From the NCBI RefSeq assembly GCF_014196835.1, contig NZ_JACIEK010000003.1, forward strand, positions 222,957 through 286,956: a stretch of 64,000 nucleotides of DNA, read 5' to 3'. A program made the translations under genes and the position numbers. The notes under the pieces are model-generated. The model did not search any database. It was not told the origin of the DNA and saw nothing but the letters and a program-made list of their open reading frames with translations. Positions 8,500 through 19,892 of this stretch are shown in pieces; position 1 is the first letter of the stretch; the number at the start of each line of letters is the position of its first letter. This DNA is from Aureimonas pseudogalii. Lineage in GTDB: Bacteria > Pseudomonadota > Alphaproteobacteria > Rhizobiales > Rhizobiaceae.

Positions 8500-9699
8500 T
8501 CGTGAATCCGCGCGCTGCAGCAGGCCGCGATAGATCTCCTCGTTGTCGCAGAGCCCTGCCAGCCGGCCGAGATCGTCGACCAGCAGAATCGGATGGTTGG
8601 TCTGGCGCTTCAGCGCAATCGCGGCCCGAAGCCGAAGGTCGGCGGGCGCGATGATGACGTCACAGGGTCGATCCAACTGCCCTTCTTCCGCATCGGCTCG
8701 GCCCATCGTGCCGCCGTCGCCGTTGATTTCGACCGAGATCGGACGGTCGCTTTCGTCCACGCGCAGGCGCACGTCGCCGGATGCGTCGAGTAGCAGCGAC
8801 GATCCCTCGCGCTTCAGCGACCGCACAGGCCGCATGACGGCGGACCCACGCAGAACGTTGAGCGGGTTCATGTGCTTGACGAACTCAGCGACGTAAGGTG
8901 TCGCCGGCGCGAGCAGGATGTCTTCGGCACGCCCCACTTGGACGATCCGCCCGTCCTGCATGATAGCGATCTTGTTGCCGAGCTTCAGCGCCTCGTCGAG
9001 ATCGTGGCTGACGAAGAGAATGGTCTTCTTGATGCTCTGCTGGAGTTCCAGCAGTTCGTCCTGAAGCTTGGTGCGGATCAACGGGTCGAGTGCTGAAAAT
9101 GGCTCGTCCATCAATAGGATGTCGGCATTCGTTGCGAAGGCACGTGCGAGGCCGACGCGCTGCTGCATGCCGCCGGAGAGCTCGTGAGCGTATTTGTCGG
9201 CCCACTGCGTCAGGCCGACCATCGCCAGCTTCTCGTCGACGATGCGGTTGCGCTCGGCGGTCGAGAGTCCCTGCAACTCGAGGCCGAGACCGGCGTTCTG
9301 CCGAACAGTGCGCCACGGTAGCAGCGCGAACTGCTGAAACACCATCGAGACGGTGTGAGTACGGATATCCCGCAGCGTGGTGACGTCGCATTTCGCTACG
9401 TCGATCGCGCAGCCCTCATGGCGCACGATGACCTCGCCGCGCGCCACTTCGTTCAGCCGGTTCACCGCCCGCAAGATGGTCGATTTGCCGGAGCCCGACA
9501 GGCCCATGAGCACGCAGATCTCGCCGCGTTCGACCGTGAGACTGACGTCGGCCGCGCCGAGCACGGCATCCGTCGAGGCCAGAATCTCGTCGCGGGTCTT
9601 GCCCGCGTCGATCAGCTTCAGCGCCGCCTTGCGCCGCTCGCCGAAGACGATGTCGACATGGCGGAACTCGATCGCGGGCACGGTCTGGGGGTCGGCCAT
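8497..9699 (-). CDS. choV: Choline ABC transporter ATP-binding protein
   Basis: A 400-residue ATPase of the glycine betaine/choline (ProV/OpuAA) family. Walker A GLSGSGKST lies near residue 70, the signature LSGGMQQRVGLARA near 180 and Walker B ILLMDEPFSALDP near 200. The C-terminal ~120 residues (DVIIAPADLRLRAAI..., DLGRLAGLCDNEEI) resemble the reduced CBS region of these proteins. It is the last gene of choX-choW-choV, 3 bp downstream of choW. With the bet genes next to it the substrate is most likely choline. Confidence 0.9.
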   Translation of the reverse strand: MADPQTVPAIEFRHVDIVFGERRKAALKLIDAGKTRDEILASTDAVLGAADVSLTVERGEICVLMGLSGSGKSTILRAVNRLNEVARGEVIVRHEGCAIDVAKCDVTTLRDIRTHTVSMVFQQFALLPWRTVRQNAGLGLELQGLSTAERNRIVDEKLAMVGLTQWADKYAHELSGGMQQRVGLARAFATNADILLMDEPFSALDPLIRTKLQDELLELQQSIKKTILFVSHDLDEALKLGNKIAIMQDGRIVQVGRAEDILLAPATPYVAEFVKHMNPLNVLRGSAVMRPVRSLKREGSSLLLDASGDVRLRVDESDRPISVEINGDGGTMGRADAEEGQLDRPCDVIIAPADLRLRAAIALKRQTNHPILLVDDLGRLAGLCDNEEIYRGLLQRADSR

Positions 9700-9702
9700 G
9701 GA

Positions 9703-10560
9703 TCAGCTCCGCTTCGCCGCGCGACGCGGTTCGGGTTTCTTGCAGATGCGGTCGAGGAGGATCGCGAGGATGACGATCGCCAGACCTGCTTCGAAGCCCA
9801 TGCCGATGTTGACGGTGTTCAGCGCCCGCACCACCGGCTTGCCGAGACCGTCGGCGCCGACGAGGGCGGCGATGACCACCATCGACAGGCTGAGCATGAT
9901 GCATTGCGTGATGCCGGCCATGATCGTCGGAAGCGCATGGGGCAGTTCCACCTTGTAGAGCAGTTGCCGGTCGGTGGCGCCGAAGGCGGAGGCGGCCTCG
10001 CGAAGGCTCAGCGGCACCGACGACATGCCGAGATAGGTGAGGCGGATTGGCGCCGGGATCGAGAAGATCACGGTCGAGATCAGGCCCGGCACCGCGCCGA
10101 GGCCGAAGAGAACCAGCGTCGGGATCAGGTAGACGAAGGTCGGGATCGTCTGCATGAGATCGAGAAAGGGCCGCAGGATCGTGTAGACGACGGGCCGGTG
10201 CGCGGCCGCGATGCCGAGCGGCACGCCGATGAGCACGCAGACGAAGGTCGCGCAGAAGACGAGCGACAGGGTCTGGATCGTCTCCGTCCAGTAGCCGAGA
10301 TTGACGATCAGGAGCAGCGACAGGACGGCGAACGCGGCGAGCGCGATCGATCGGTGCAGGAACCACGCACCGGCCGCCACGAGCGCGATGAAGAGAAACG
10401 GCGGGATGAGTTCGAGCCCCGCCGTGAGGCCGTCGATCAGCGACCCCAACACCAGCGAGATCGTGTCGAACAGCCCTTGCGCGTTGGTCGTCAATCCATC
10501 GACGAGGTTTCGCAGCCAGACGCCGAGCGGGATCTTGTGGTCGGTAAGCCAGTCGTACAT
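9703..10560 (-). CDS. choW: Choline ABC transporter permease
   Basis: A 285-residue inner-membrane permease (BPD_transp_1) with about six hydrophobic segments. The cytoplasmic EAA loop is visible as SLREAASAFGATDRQLLYKVELPHALPTIMAG divided by family-conserved Gly and Pro. It is homologous to ChoW and ProW. It lies 85 bp downstream of choX and 3 bp upstream of choV. Confidence 0.9.
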   Translation of the reverse strand: MYDWLTDHKIPLGVWLRNLVDGLTTNAQGLFDTISLVLGSLIDGLTAGLELIPPFLFIALVAAGAWFLHRSIALAAFAVLSLLLIVNLGYWTETIQTLSLVFCATFVCVLIGVPLGIAAAHRPVVYTILRPFLDLMQTIPTFVYLIPTLVLFGLGAVPGLISTVIFSIPAPIRLTYLGMSSVPLSLREAASAFGATDRQLLYKVELPHALPTIMAGITQCIMLSLSMVVIAALVGADGLGKPVVRALNTVNIGMGFEAGLAIVILAILLDRICKKPEPRRAAKRS

Positions 10561-10645
10561 CGCGCGTTCGTCGTCCCGGTGTTCGTCGTTGGGTTCGCCG
10601 GGCGGGAACCGGCCGAGCCGGGCCGCCGGTGACGGTCGCGCGCGG

Positions 10646-11611
10646 TCAGTCGGAGAGGGCGGTCTTCACGGCCTCGCCCGCCGGGTTGCCGTCCAACGTG
10701 GTGACACCCTCCAGCCAGGGTTCGTAGGCTTCGGGATGGGCCGCGAGCCAAGCCTTCGCGGCGGCCCCGGCTTCCTTCGAATCGTTGAGGATCGCGCCCA
10801 TGATCTCGTTTTCCATCGGCAGCGAGAAGACCATGTTGGCGAAGAGCTTGCCGAGGTTGGGGCAGTCGGCGGCGAAGTCCTTGCGCGTCAGCGTGTAGAT
10901 CGTCGCACCGCCGTAGTTGGGGCCGAACACGTCGTCGCCCCCCGAAAGATACGAGATCTTGAAGTTGGCGTTCATCGGATGGGGCTCCCAGCCGAGAAAG
11001 ACGATGGGCTTCTGCGTGCGGGTCAGGCGCGAGACCTGGCTCAACATGCCCTGCTCGGAGGACTCCACCAGCTCGAACTTGCCGAGGTCGAACTGGTTCT
11101 TCTCGATCATGCTGAGAATCAGCCGGTTTCCGTCGTTGCCGGGCTCGATACCGTAGATCTTGCCGTCGAGCTGGTCGTGGAACTTGGCAAGATCGGCAAA
11201 GGTCTTCAGCCCGGAATCGTAGAGCGTGGTCGGCACCGCCAGCGTATATTTAGCGCCCTCCAGATTGGCCCGCACCACCGCGATCGATCCGTCCGCCTTG
11301 TAGGGCGCGAGATCGGCCTCCATCGTCGGCATCCAGTTGCCGAGGAAGACGTCGACGTCGTCGTTCTTCAGCGAGGCGAAGGTCACCGGGAGAGCCAGGA
11401 CGTCTGTCTTCGGCTGGTAGCCGAGCGCTTCCACGATGGTCGAGGCCGCCGCGGTGGTGGCCGTGATGTCGGTCCATCCGACGTCGGCGAAGCGCACTGC
11501 CCGGCAAGCGGCAGGATCGGCTGCGGCCGCAGGCAAAGCGAGGGCGACGAGCGAGACGCCGATGGCGAAGCCGGCGAGGCGACGGTTGGTCAGGTGATGG
11601 ATGGGCGTCAT
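10646..11611 (-). CDS. choX: Choline-binding periplasmic protein
   Basis: A 321-residue binding protein of the OpuAC/ChoX family. A signal peptide is seen: MTPIHHLTNRRLAGFAIGVS, then a hydrophobic stretch ending ALPAAAADPAAC. WTDITATTAAASTIVEALGY, FLGNWMPTMEADL and PIVFLGWEPHPMN contain the aromatic residues that cage the quaternary amine in this family. The frame is open to 11764, but the extra 51 residues are charged and precede the signal sequence. The ATG at 11611 (or 11629) restores the family N-terminus. It starts the choXWV unit, divergent from the bet genes. Confidence 0.9.
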   Translation of the reverse strand: MTPIHHLTNRRLAGFAIGVSLVALALPAAAADPAACRAVRFADVGWTDITATTAAASTIVEALGYQPKTDVLALPVTFASLKNDDVDVFLGNWMPTMEADLAPYKADGSIAVVRANLEGAKYTLAVPTTLYDSGLKTFADLAKFHDQLDGKIYGIEPGNDGNRLILSMIEKNQFDLGKFELVESSEQGMLSQVSRLTRTQKPIVFLGWEPHPMNANFKISYLSGGDDVFGPNYGGATIYTLTRKDFAADCPNLGKLFANMVFSLPMENEIMGAILNDSKEAGAAAKAWLAAHPEAYEPWLEGVTTLDGNPAGEAVKTALSD

Positions 11612-11749
11612 CTGTCTTGGCTCCAGCATGAAACGGACCTGATGGTCCCTGACCTTCGAAACTACACGACGGACCCTGCTGATCGTTTCGACAATCTGCG
11701 CCATCTGCATCATGTGAAAACGCCGTTCGCCGCTTGTCAAGTCGTGGAC

Positions 11750-11763
11750 TGAACGTCCGTTCA
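11750..11763. promoter_or_regulatory. Probable BetI operator upstream of choX
   Basis: TGAACG-tc-CGTTCA, arms of 6 bp around a 2-bp centre, about 140 bp upstream of the choX start. TGAACG/CGTTCA is the core I associate with BetI-type choline-sensing repressors, and a related site precedes the betI-betB frame. Binding is inferred. Confidence 0.5.
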
Positions 11764-11912
11764 ATACTTCGCCATCGATGGATCGGCTGCACTACAAAGG
11801 TGCAGGCTGCCTGCATGCAAGGCGCACACGAAGATCAGACGAGGCTTGATTGCGACCGCGGTACCGGCGATCCTTCGAAGACCGCCAGGGCCGACCCGAT
11901 CCCTGCCGGTTG

Positions 11913-11930
11913 ATTGAACGATCGATCAAT
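11913..11930. promoter_or_regulatory. Probable BetI operator upstream of betI-betB
   Basis: ATTGAACGATCGATCAAT is an 18-bp near-palindrome (one mismatched pair) that ends 34 bp before the ATG of the betI-betB frame, at promoter distance. Its left half TTGAACG matches the choX site. It is consistent with autoregulation by the BetI part. The rest of the 353-bp divergent region (11612-11964) shows no gene. Confidence 0.5.
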
Positions 11931-11964
11931 TGCTCTTATGACGCGGTGATCCGGAGGACAGGCC

Positions 11965-14073
<2,109 letters not shown>

Positions 14074-14104
14074 TCCCGTCCCACCCGCCCGGGAGACTTG
14101 CGCC

Positions 14105-15775
14105 ATGAACGACGAGACATTCGACTACGTGATCGTGGGGGCGGGATCGGCGGGCTGCGTGCTCGCCAACCGCCTCACCGAAGACGGGCGCTCCACCGTG
14201 CTGCTGCTGGAATACGGAGGCTCCGACCGCTCGGTGCTGATCCAGATGCCGAGCGCGCTGTCGATCCCCATGAACATGCGCAAGTACAATTGGGGCTACC
14301 ATTCCGAGCCCGAGCCCCATCTCGGCGGACGCCGGATGAACGTGCCGCGCGGCAAGGTGCTAGGCGGCTCGTCCTCGATCAACGGCATGGTCTACGTGCG
14401 CGGTGCGCCCGCCGACTTCGACCGCTGGGAGTTCGAGGGCGCGAGCGGCTGGAACTACCCAGACGTGCTGCCCTACTTCCGGCGCGCCGAGCGGCGGCGC
14501 ACGGGGGGCGATCCCTATCGCGGCGACGAAGGCGCGCTGCACACGACCTACGGCACGCTGGAAAACCCTTTGCACGAGGCCTTCATGCGCGCTGCGGAAG
14601 AGGCGGGGCACCTGCACAACGACGACATCAACGGAGCGACGCAGGAGGGCTTCGGCCGGATGGACATGACCGTCCACAACGGTCGCCGCTGGTCCACCGC
14701 CAACGCGTATCTGAAGCCCGCGATGGGGCGCGCCAATCTCAAGGTGGAGACCGGGGCCTTCGTCGAGCGGCTGGTGTTCGAGGGCCGCACCGCAACGGGC
14801 GTCTCCTACGTCGTCGGCGGGCGGCGCATGCTCGCGAAGGCGCGTCGCGAGGTCATCGTTTCCGCCGGCTCGATCAATTCGCCGAAGCTCCTGATGCTGA
14901 GCGGCGTCGGGCCGGCGGCCGATCTGGCGGCCCTCGACATCGACGTGGTCGCCGACCGGCCGGGCGTCGGCGCCAACCTGCAGGACCATCTCGAATTCTA
15001 TTTCCAGGTCGCCTGCCGAGAGCCGATCACGCTCTATTCGGCGATGAACCCGTTCGCCAAGGGATCCATCGGCGCCCGTTGGCTGCTGACCAAGACCGGG
15101 CTCGGCGCCACCAATCATTTCGAGAGCTGCGGCTTCATCCGCTCGGAACCGGAGATCGACCACGCCGACATCCAGTACCATTTCCTGCCGCTGGCGGTGA
15201 CCTACGACGGCAAGGGGCTAGCGTCGGAGCACGGGTTCCAGGCCCATGTCGGGCCGATGCGCTCGAAGTCGCGCGGCTCGGTGCGGCTGGCCTCGCGCGA
15301 TCCGCAGGAGGCGCCCCGGATTCTCTTCAACTACATGAGCCATCCCGACGACTGGCGCGAGATGCGGGCTTGCGTGCGGCTGACGCGGGAGATCTTCGCG
15401 CAAGCGGCTTTCGATCGCTATCGCGGACGCGAGATCCAGCCCGGCGCGCAGGTGCAGACCGACGCCGAGATCGACGCCTTCGTGAGGGAGCACGTGGAGA
15501 GCGCCTATCACCCGTCCTGCACCTGCCGGATGGGGGACGAAGGCGACCCGATGGCGGTGGTCGATCCGCAGACGCGCGTGATCGGGCTGGAGCGGCTGCG
15601 CGTCATCGATTCCTCGATCATGCCTTCGATCACCACGGGCAACCTCAACGCGCCGACGATCATGATCGCCGAGAAGGCGGCCGACATGGTGCGCGGGCTC
15701 GCGCCGCTGCCATCGGCCGACGTGCCTTATGAACGTGTCGCGTACATGCCGCTGTCGGCGCAACCGGTTCTCTAA
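14105..15775 (+). CDS. betA: Choline dehydrogenase
   Basis: A 556-residue FAD-dependent GMC oxidoreductase that oxidises choline to betaine aldehyde (and can take the aldehyde further). The N-terminal dinucleotide-binding motif is [19 protein letters not shown] signature 1 is in [19 protein letters not shown] and signature 2 in [19 protein letters not shown] (each read as overlapping short motifs). The catalytic His lies in HPSCTCRMG and the C-terminal [14 protein letters not shown] is typical. Length equals that of BetA. The ATG at 14105 follows GGAGACTTGCGCC. It is convergent with the regulator gene at 15789, with only 13 bp between them. Confidence 0.95.
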   Translation: MNDETFDYVIVGAGSAGCVLANRLTEDGRSTVLLLEYGGSDRSVLIQMPSALSIPMNMRKYNWGYHSEPEPHLGGRRMNVPRGKVLGGSSSINGMVYVRGAPADFDRWEFEGASGWNYPDVLPYFRRAERRRTGGDPYRGDEGALHTTYGTLENPLHEAFMRAAEEAGHLHNDDINGATQEGFGRMDMTVHNGRRWSTANAYLKPAMGRANLKVETGAFVERLVFEGRTATGVSYVVGGRRMLAKARREVIVSAGSINSPKLLMLSGVGPAADLAALDIDVVADRPGVGANLQDHLEFYFQVACREPITLYSAMNPFAKGSIGARWLLTKTGLGATNHFESCGFIRSEPEIDHADIQYHFLPLAVTYDGKGLASEHGFQAHVGPMRSKSRGSVRLASRDPQEAPRILFNYMSHPDDWREMRACVRLTREIFAQAAFDRYRGREIQPGAQVQTDAEIDAFVREHVESAYHPSCTCRMGDEGDPMAVVDPQTRVIGLERLRVIDSSIMPSITTGNLNAPTIMIAEKAADMVRGLAPLPSADVPYERVAYMPLSAQPVL

Positions 15776-15788
15776 GGCCGATCCATCG

Positions 15789-16796
15789 TCAGGATACGGG
15801 GGCGGGAGAGGGACGCAGCGGCGCAAGACGCGGCGGTGCGACCGCGGCGCGCTCGGCGCGAGGCGCATGGCCAAAGCGGCGGCGATAGGCCGACGAAAAA
15901 TGCGCCGACGAGACGAAGCCGCAGGCGACGCCCACTGCCGTCACCGCGAGGTCGGACTGGCGCAGCAGTTCGCGCGCATGGTCGAGACGAAGCGCCATCG
16001 AGAATTCCGCCGGCGCCATGCCGACATGCAGCCGGAACAGGCGCTCGAGTTGGCGAGCCGAGAGGCCGACACGTGCGGCGATGACGGCGATGGCGAGCGG
16101 CGCGCCGATCGTCTTCGTCATCAGGGCGGCGGCCTGCTCCAGCGCGGGATGGCCGTGGCCGCGATGGCGGAGCGGCGGATGCTGCGGCTCGGCCCCGCCG
16201 CGCAGCCGCTCCAGCACGAACTGCTCCGACATGCGCTCGGCGGCGTCGCGTCCCAGCCGCGCCTCGATGAAGGCGCCCATCAGGTCGAGCGGCGCCGAAC
16301 CGCCGGTGCAGGTGAATCGGTCCCGGTCGATGACGAAGAGGTCTTCTGCAAAGGAGATCTCGGCAAACTCCTCGCGGATCGCGGCGAGGTTTTCCCAGTG
16401 AATGGCGCAGCGATAGCCGTCGAGCAGCCCGGCCTCGGCGAGCGCGAAGGTGCCCGTGCAGAGCGCCCCGAGCGGCAGGCCGCGACGGGCGAGCCGGCGC
16501 AGCTCGTCTACCGTGCGACGGTCGAGCGCCCGGCGCACATCCACGCCGCCGCAGACGAACAGAACGTCGAACGCGGCGTCACGAAGCGCGACGGTCGGCG
16601 AAAGCGACAGCCCGCCAGAGGCTTGTGCAGGCTCGCCCGTCAGCGTCGCCACCTGCCAGCGATAGACCTCCTCGCCGGCGACGTAGTTCGCCATCCGCAG
16701 TGCCTCGACGGCCGCCGAGACGGCGATCAGTGAGTAGTTCGGCAGGGTCAGGAAGGCGAGCCGCGTCAGCGAGGCGAGTGACGGGCAGGGCGACAT
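15789..16796 (-). CDS. GlxA/GbdR-like AraC-family regulator
   Basis: A 335-residue regulator with an N-terminal DJ-1/PfpI-like (GATase1) domain (about 10-190, FVCGGVDVRRALD and GALCTGTFALAEAGLLDG with the elbow Cys) and a C-terminal AraC helix-turn-helix pair (about 225-320: IAARVGLSARQLERLFR, VGVACGFVSSAHFSSAYRR). This is the architecture of GbdR, the activator of glycine betaine catabolism in Pseudomonas. The start lies 4 bp after the gbcB stop, so it is probably co-transcribed with gbcA-gbcB. The assignment as betaine/dimethylglycine sensor rests on architecture and context. Confidence 0.85.
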   Translation of the reverse strand: MSPCPSLASLTRLAFLTLPNYSLIAVSAAVEALRMANYVAGEEVYRWQVATLTGEPAQASGGLSLSPTVALRDAAFDVLFVCGGVDVRRALDRRTVDELRRLARRGLPLGALCTGTFALAEAGLLDGYRCAIHWENLAAIREEFAEISFAEDLFVIDRDRFTCTGGSAPLDLMGAFIEARLGRDAAERMSEQFVLERLRGGAEPQHPPLRHRGHGHPALEQAAALMTKTIGAPLAIAVIAARVGLSARQLERLFRLHVGMAPAEFSMALRLDHARELLRQSDLAVTAVGVACGFVSSAHFSSAYRRRFGHAPRAERAAVAPPRLAPLRPSPAPVS

Positions 16797-16800
16797 AGGG

Positions 16801-17904
16801 TCAGCGCTCGATGACGACGTCGGAGAGCGGCTTGGAGCAGCAGATGAGGATCTGGCCGGCGTCGATCTCGCGCTGCCGGATGCCGCCCTGATGGGTCATC
16901 GCCACCTCGCCGGAGACCTTCTTCGACTTGCAGGTGCCGCAGAGGCCCTTGGTGCAGGACGAGGGCAGGCGCATGCCCGCGCGCTTGGCGGCTTCGAGGA
17001 TCGAGAGATCCTCGGGGCAGTCGACCACGCGCCTCGTCTTGGCGAACTCGATGCGGAAGGTGCGGACGGCCGGCGCCATGTCGTCGGTCGCCTCCGCGAC
17101 CTCGGCCTGCTCAGCGCCTGACAGCTCTTCGAAGTTGAAGCTTTCCTCGTGATGCCGAGCCATGTCGAAGCCTGCGGCGCCGAGCAGTGCGCGCACGGCC
17201 GCCATGAAGGGCGAGGGGCCGCAGACGAAGACCTCGCGCGTGCGGAAGTCGGGCACGAGCGCTTCGAGAGCCGGGAGCGAGAGGCGACCGCGCAGGCCCG
17301 TCCAGGTCTCGTGCGGCGCGTCGGCCTCGCAGACATGGGCGACGCGGATCGAGCGGTTGCGCCGGGCCATCATGTCGAGCTCGTCGCGGAAGACGATATC
17401 GGCAGGCGTGCGCGCCGCATGCACGAAGACAGTGTCGCGGATCTCGGCGAGATCGTAGGCGGAGCGCACCATCGCCATCATCGGCGTGACGCCGCTGCCA
17501 CCGGAAAGCAGCAGGTATTTGTTCGCCGCCGAGGGATGGCGCGACCACGAGAACTCGCCCATCGGTGCCGTCGCCTTCAGCATCATGCCGGGGCGGAAGC
17601 TGTCGTGCAGCCAGTTCGACACCGGGCCGCCGGGCACGCGCTTGACGGTGATGGAGCAGGTGTCGGGCCGGGTCGGGGTGCCCGAGAGCGTGTAGCAGCG
17701 ATAGATCGCCTCCCCGCCGATCTCGAACTCGAACGTCATGAACTGCCCCGGCTCGAAGGCGAAGCGCCGGTTGGAGCGCGGCGCGAAGACGAAGGTCTTC
17801 ACGTCGTGCGTCTCCTCGCGCACCGCGCGGCAGACGAGGACGTCGTCCTCTTCGGGGTCGAACAGGCGATAGCCGGTGGGGGCCGCAATGACGGGTGCGT
17901 CCAT
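16801..17904 (-). CDS. gbcB: Glycine betaine demethylase, reductase subunit
   Basis: A 367-residue electron-transfer flavoprotein with an FAD domain (QFMTFEFEIGGEAIYRCYTLSGTP read in short blocks around residues 50-70), an NAD domain (LLSGGSGVTPMMAMVR near 130) and a C-terminal plant-type [2Fe-2S] domain with cysteines in SSCTKGLCGTCKSKKV and ILICCSK. It passes electrons from NAD(P)H to the Rieske oxygenase GbcA. The frame is open far upstream within gbcA; the ATG at 17904, 5 bp after the gbcA stop, gives the expected N-terminus. Confidence 0.9.
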   Translation of the reverse strand: MDAPVIAAPTGYRLFDPEEDDVLVCRAVREETHDVKTFVFAPRSNRRFAFEPGQFMTFEFEIGGEAIYRCYTLSGTPTRPDTCSITVKRVPGGPVSNWLHDSFRPGMMLKATAPMGEFSWSRHPSAANKYLLLSGGSGVTPMMAMVRSAYDLAEIRDTVFVHAARTPADIVFRDELDMMARRNRSIRVAHVCEADAPHETWTGLRGRLSLPALEALVPDFRTREVFVCGPSPFMAAVRALLGAAGFDMARHHEESFNFEELSGAEQAEVAEATDDMAPAVRTFRIEFAKTRRVVDCPEDLSILEAAKRAGMRLPSSCTKGLCGTCKSKKVSGEVAMTHQGGIRQREIDAGQILICCSKPLSDVVIER

Positions 17905-17909
17905 TCCCG

Positions 17910-19184
17910 TCAGGCCGCCGCGCGCGCCACGTCGAAATGCTCGCTCATGCGCTGAATGTACCAGCGGCAGAACTTCTCCACGAGCATCTCGGTGTGCGGC
18001 GAGTAGGGGCCGGGCTCGTAGGCGCGGCTCTGCGCGCCCTTCTGGCAGAAGCCCACGAGCTCGGCATCCTGCGCGTTCGTGGCGGTCCAGACCTCGATGA
18101 GGTTGGCGAGGTCGTAGTCGACGCCCTCCACGGCGTCCTTGTGGACGAGCCAAGTGGTGCGAACGCGCGTCTGTCCGGCGGAGAGCGGAATGGCCGAGAA
18201 GGTGACGACGTGGTCGCCCATGAAATGGTGCCAGGAGTTCGGCTGCGTCCAGAAGTGGAGGCCGCCCATCTTGGCGGACGAGAAGGGCCCGAGCGGCAGG
18301 CGGCAGGCGGCCTTCGTGTCCATCGTGTGGCTCTCGCCGTCGCCGTCCAGCGGCAGGCGCTCGGTGCGGAAGCCCGAGATGCGGTCGTCGAGATGCTCCT
18401 GCATGCGCGAGGGAATGCCAGCGGCCTCCCACTCGGCATGGCTGGAGCGCACGAGCGCGGCGTAGCGGTCGGCCTCGGCCCGCTCGGCCTCGTCCAACTC
18501 CTCCGGCGCGAAGCCGAAGCCGTGGGCGAAAAGCGGCACGGTGAGCTCGGGATGGTTCGCCCCGCAATGGTAGCACTCGCGATTGTTCTCCATCACGAGC
18601 TTCCAGTTGCCCTCCTCGATCAGGTCGCTCTGGAAAGCGATCTTCGTGTCGCGGAGGTGGTGGGGCGCGATGTAGGGGGCCATCGCGCGCTCCATCTCGG
18701 CGAAATCCTCCGGCGGCTCGTCGGCGAGGCAGATGAAGATCAGCCCTTCGAGCGAGCGCACGTGCACGGGCTTGAGACCGTGGCACTTCGGGTCGAAGTC
18801 GCCGCCCATGTGCTCGGCGTGGATGAGGTCGCCGTCGAGATTGTAGGTCCAGGAATGGTAGCGGCAGACGAGATTGCCCACCGTGGTCTTCTCGTCATGC
18901 ACGAGCCGGGCGCCGCGATGGCGGCAGACGTTGTGGAAGGCGCGCACCGCCATGTCGTCGTCGCGCACGATGAGGATGGCGTTGGCGCCGATGTCCACCG
19001 TCAGCGCGTCGCCGGGCTCGGGAACGTCGGGCTCGACGCCGACGAAGACCCACGTCCGCTCGAAGATGGCCTCGATGTCGGCGGCGAAGATTTCGGGGCT
19101 CGTGTAGAACGGCGCTTCCAGCGAATGGCCGGGCCGGCGCCGACGGAGCAGGGCGTTCAGGGGCGTCGAACTGCGATCGAGCAT
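17910..19184 (-). CDS. gbcA: Glycine betaine demethylase, Rieske oxygenase subunit
   Basis: A 424-residue Rieske non-haem iron oxygenase that removes a methyl group from glycine betaine to give dimethylglycine and formaldehyde. The Rieske ligands are Cys87 and His89 (CRHRGARL) and Cys107 and His110 (CRYHSWTYN). The mononuclear iron region follows at about residues 195-215 (MENNRECYHCGANHPEL). Length and N-terminus match GbcA/stachydrine-demethylase-like oxygenases; glycine betaine is favoured by the bet and sox neighbours. It heads the gbcA-gbcB-regulator unit. Confidence 0.9.
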   Translation of the reverse strand: MLDRSSTPLNALLRRRRPGHSLEAPFYTSPEIFAADIEAIFERTWVFVGVEPDVPEPGDALTVDIGANAILIVRDDDMAVRAFHNVCRHRGARLVHDEKTTVGNLVCRYHSWTYNLDGDLIHAEHMGGDFDPKCHGLKPVHVRSLEGLIFICLADEPPEDFAEMERAMAPYIAPHHLRDTKIAFQSDLIEEGNWKLVMENNRECYHCGANHPELTVPLFAHGFGFAPEELDEAERAEADRYAALVRSSHAEWEAAGIPSRMQEHLDDRISGFRTERLPLDGDGESHTMDTKAACRLPLGPFSSAKMGGLHFWTQPNSWHHFMGDHVVTFSAIPLSAGQTRVRTTWLVHKDAVEGVDYDLANLIEVWTATNAQDAELVGFCQKGAQSRAYEPGPYSPHTEMLVEKFCRWYIQRMSEHFDVARAAA

Positions 19185-19270
19185 GGCGGGGCTCCGGCGA
19201 TGGATCTGCGCCAGTCTGGCGTCATTCCAAATCTCGCACTTTCATCGGCACGACGCAAAGCGTCGCCCTT

Positions 19271-19279
19271 GCGACATGC
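19271..19279 (-). promoter_or_regulatory. GCATGTCGC box upstream of gbcA
   Basis: The minus-strand 9-mer GCATGTCGC lies 87 bp upstream of the gbcA start, and the same 9-mer occurs upstream of soxB. It is a candidate half-site for the AraC-type regulator encoded downstream of gbcB. A separate CGACGC-AAA-GCGTCG inverted repeat lies next to it at 19251-19265. Confidence 0.4.
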
Positions 19280-19325
19280 TGCCGGCGGTCGCTGGCCCTC
19301 GCAGGAACGAACCACCGGATCGTGC

Positions 19326-19892
19326 TCACACGTATTCGCGCATCGCCTCGGCGAGGAAGTCGAACGCGTAGGACGCGAACGAGCGCCAGACGTCGATCTC
19401 GAACGCCTCCGGCCCGGTGCGCATCAGCACGATCTCGGTCTTGCCGAGAACGGTGCGGGTGCCCGCGCCCACTGGAAAGGCGGTCAGCGCGAGGTCGAGC
19501 GGGCAGCCGGCGTTGAGCACGTCCGTTGCCCGCGGCCCCGTCAGTTCCAAGGCGCACGAGCGGTGGCTGACATCGACGAGCGAATGCGGCACCCCGGCCA
19601 ACGTCTGCGCCAGCGCCGGACCGAGCGACGTATCGACCGCCGGGGCCGTCAACAGCCACTCGTCCGGCCCGAGCCACAGCGCGCGGCGCTTGCCTACATT
19701 CGCGACGCGGCAGGCCTCGCGCGGCAGGGCGACACCGAAGGCCGCCGCCACCGGCTCGAAGCCGGCTTCGGCGCGCAGGCGCAGGTTCCACCGGGTTCGT
19801 GCGTCCAACGTCGTCAGCTGCGCGTGGACGGGTGTGCCAAGGGCGGCGCGATCGCCGAGCGGCGGGGCGGGGATCATCGTCGGCTCAGACAT
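19326..19892 (-). CDS. soxG: Sarcosine oxidase gamma subunit
   Basis: A 188-residue subunit of heterotetrameric sarcosine oxidase. The recognisable parts are LGPDEWLLTAP, SLVDVSHRSCALELTGP and a C-terminal FEIDVWRSFASYAFDFL. The fold is related to the T-protein/GcvT C-terminal half. Its start overlaps the soxA stop by 8 bp. It is the last gene of soxB-soxD-soxA-soxG. Confidence 0.88.
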   Translation of the reverse strand: MSEPTMIPAPPLGDRAALGTPVHAQLTTLDARTRWNLRLRAEAGFEPVAAAFGVALPREACRVANVGKRRALWLGPDEWLLTAPAVDTSLGPALAQTLAGVPHSLVDVSHRSCALELTGPRATDVLNAGCPLDLALTAFPVGAGTRTVLGKTEIVLMRTGPEAFEIDVWRSFASYAFDFLAEAMREYV

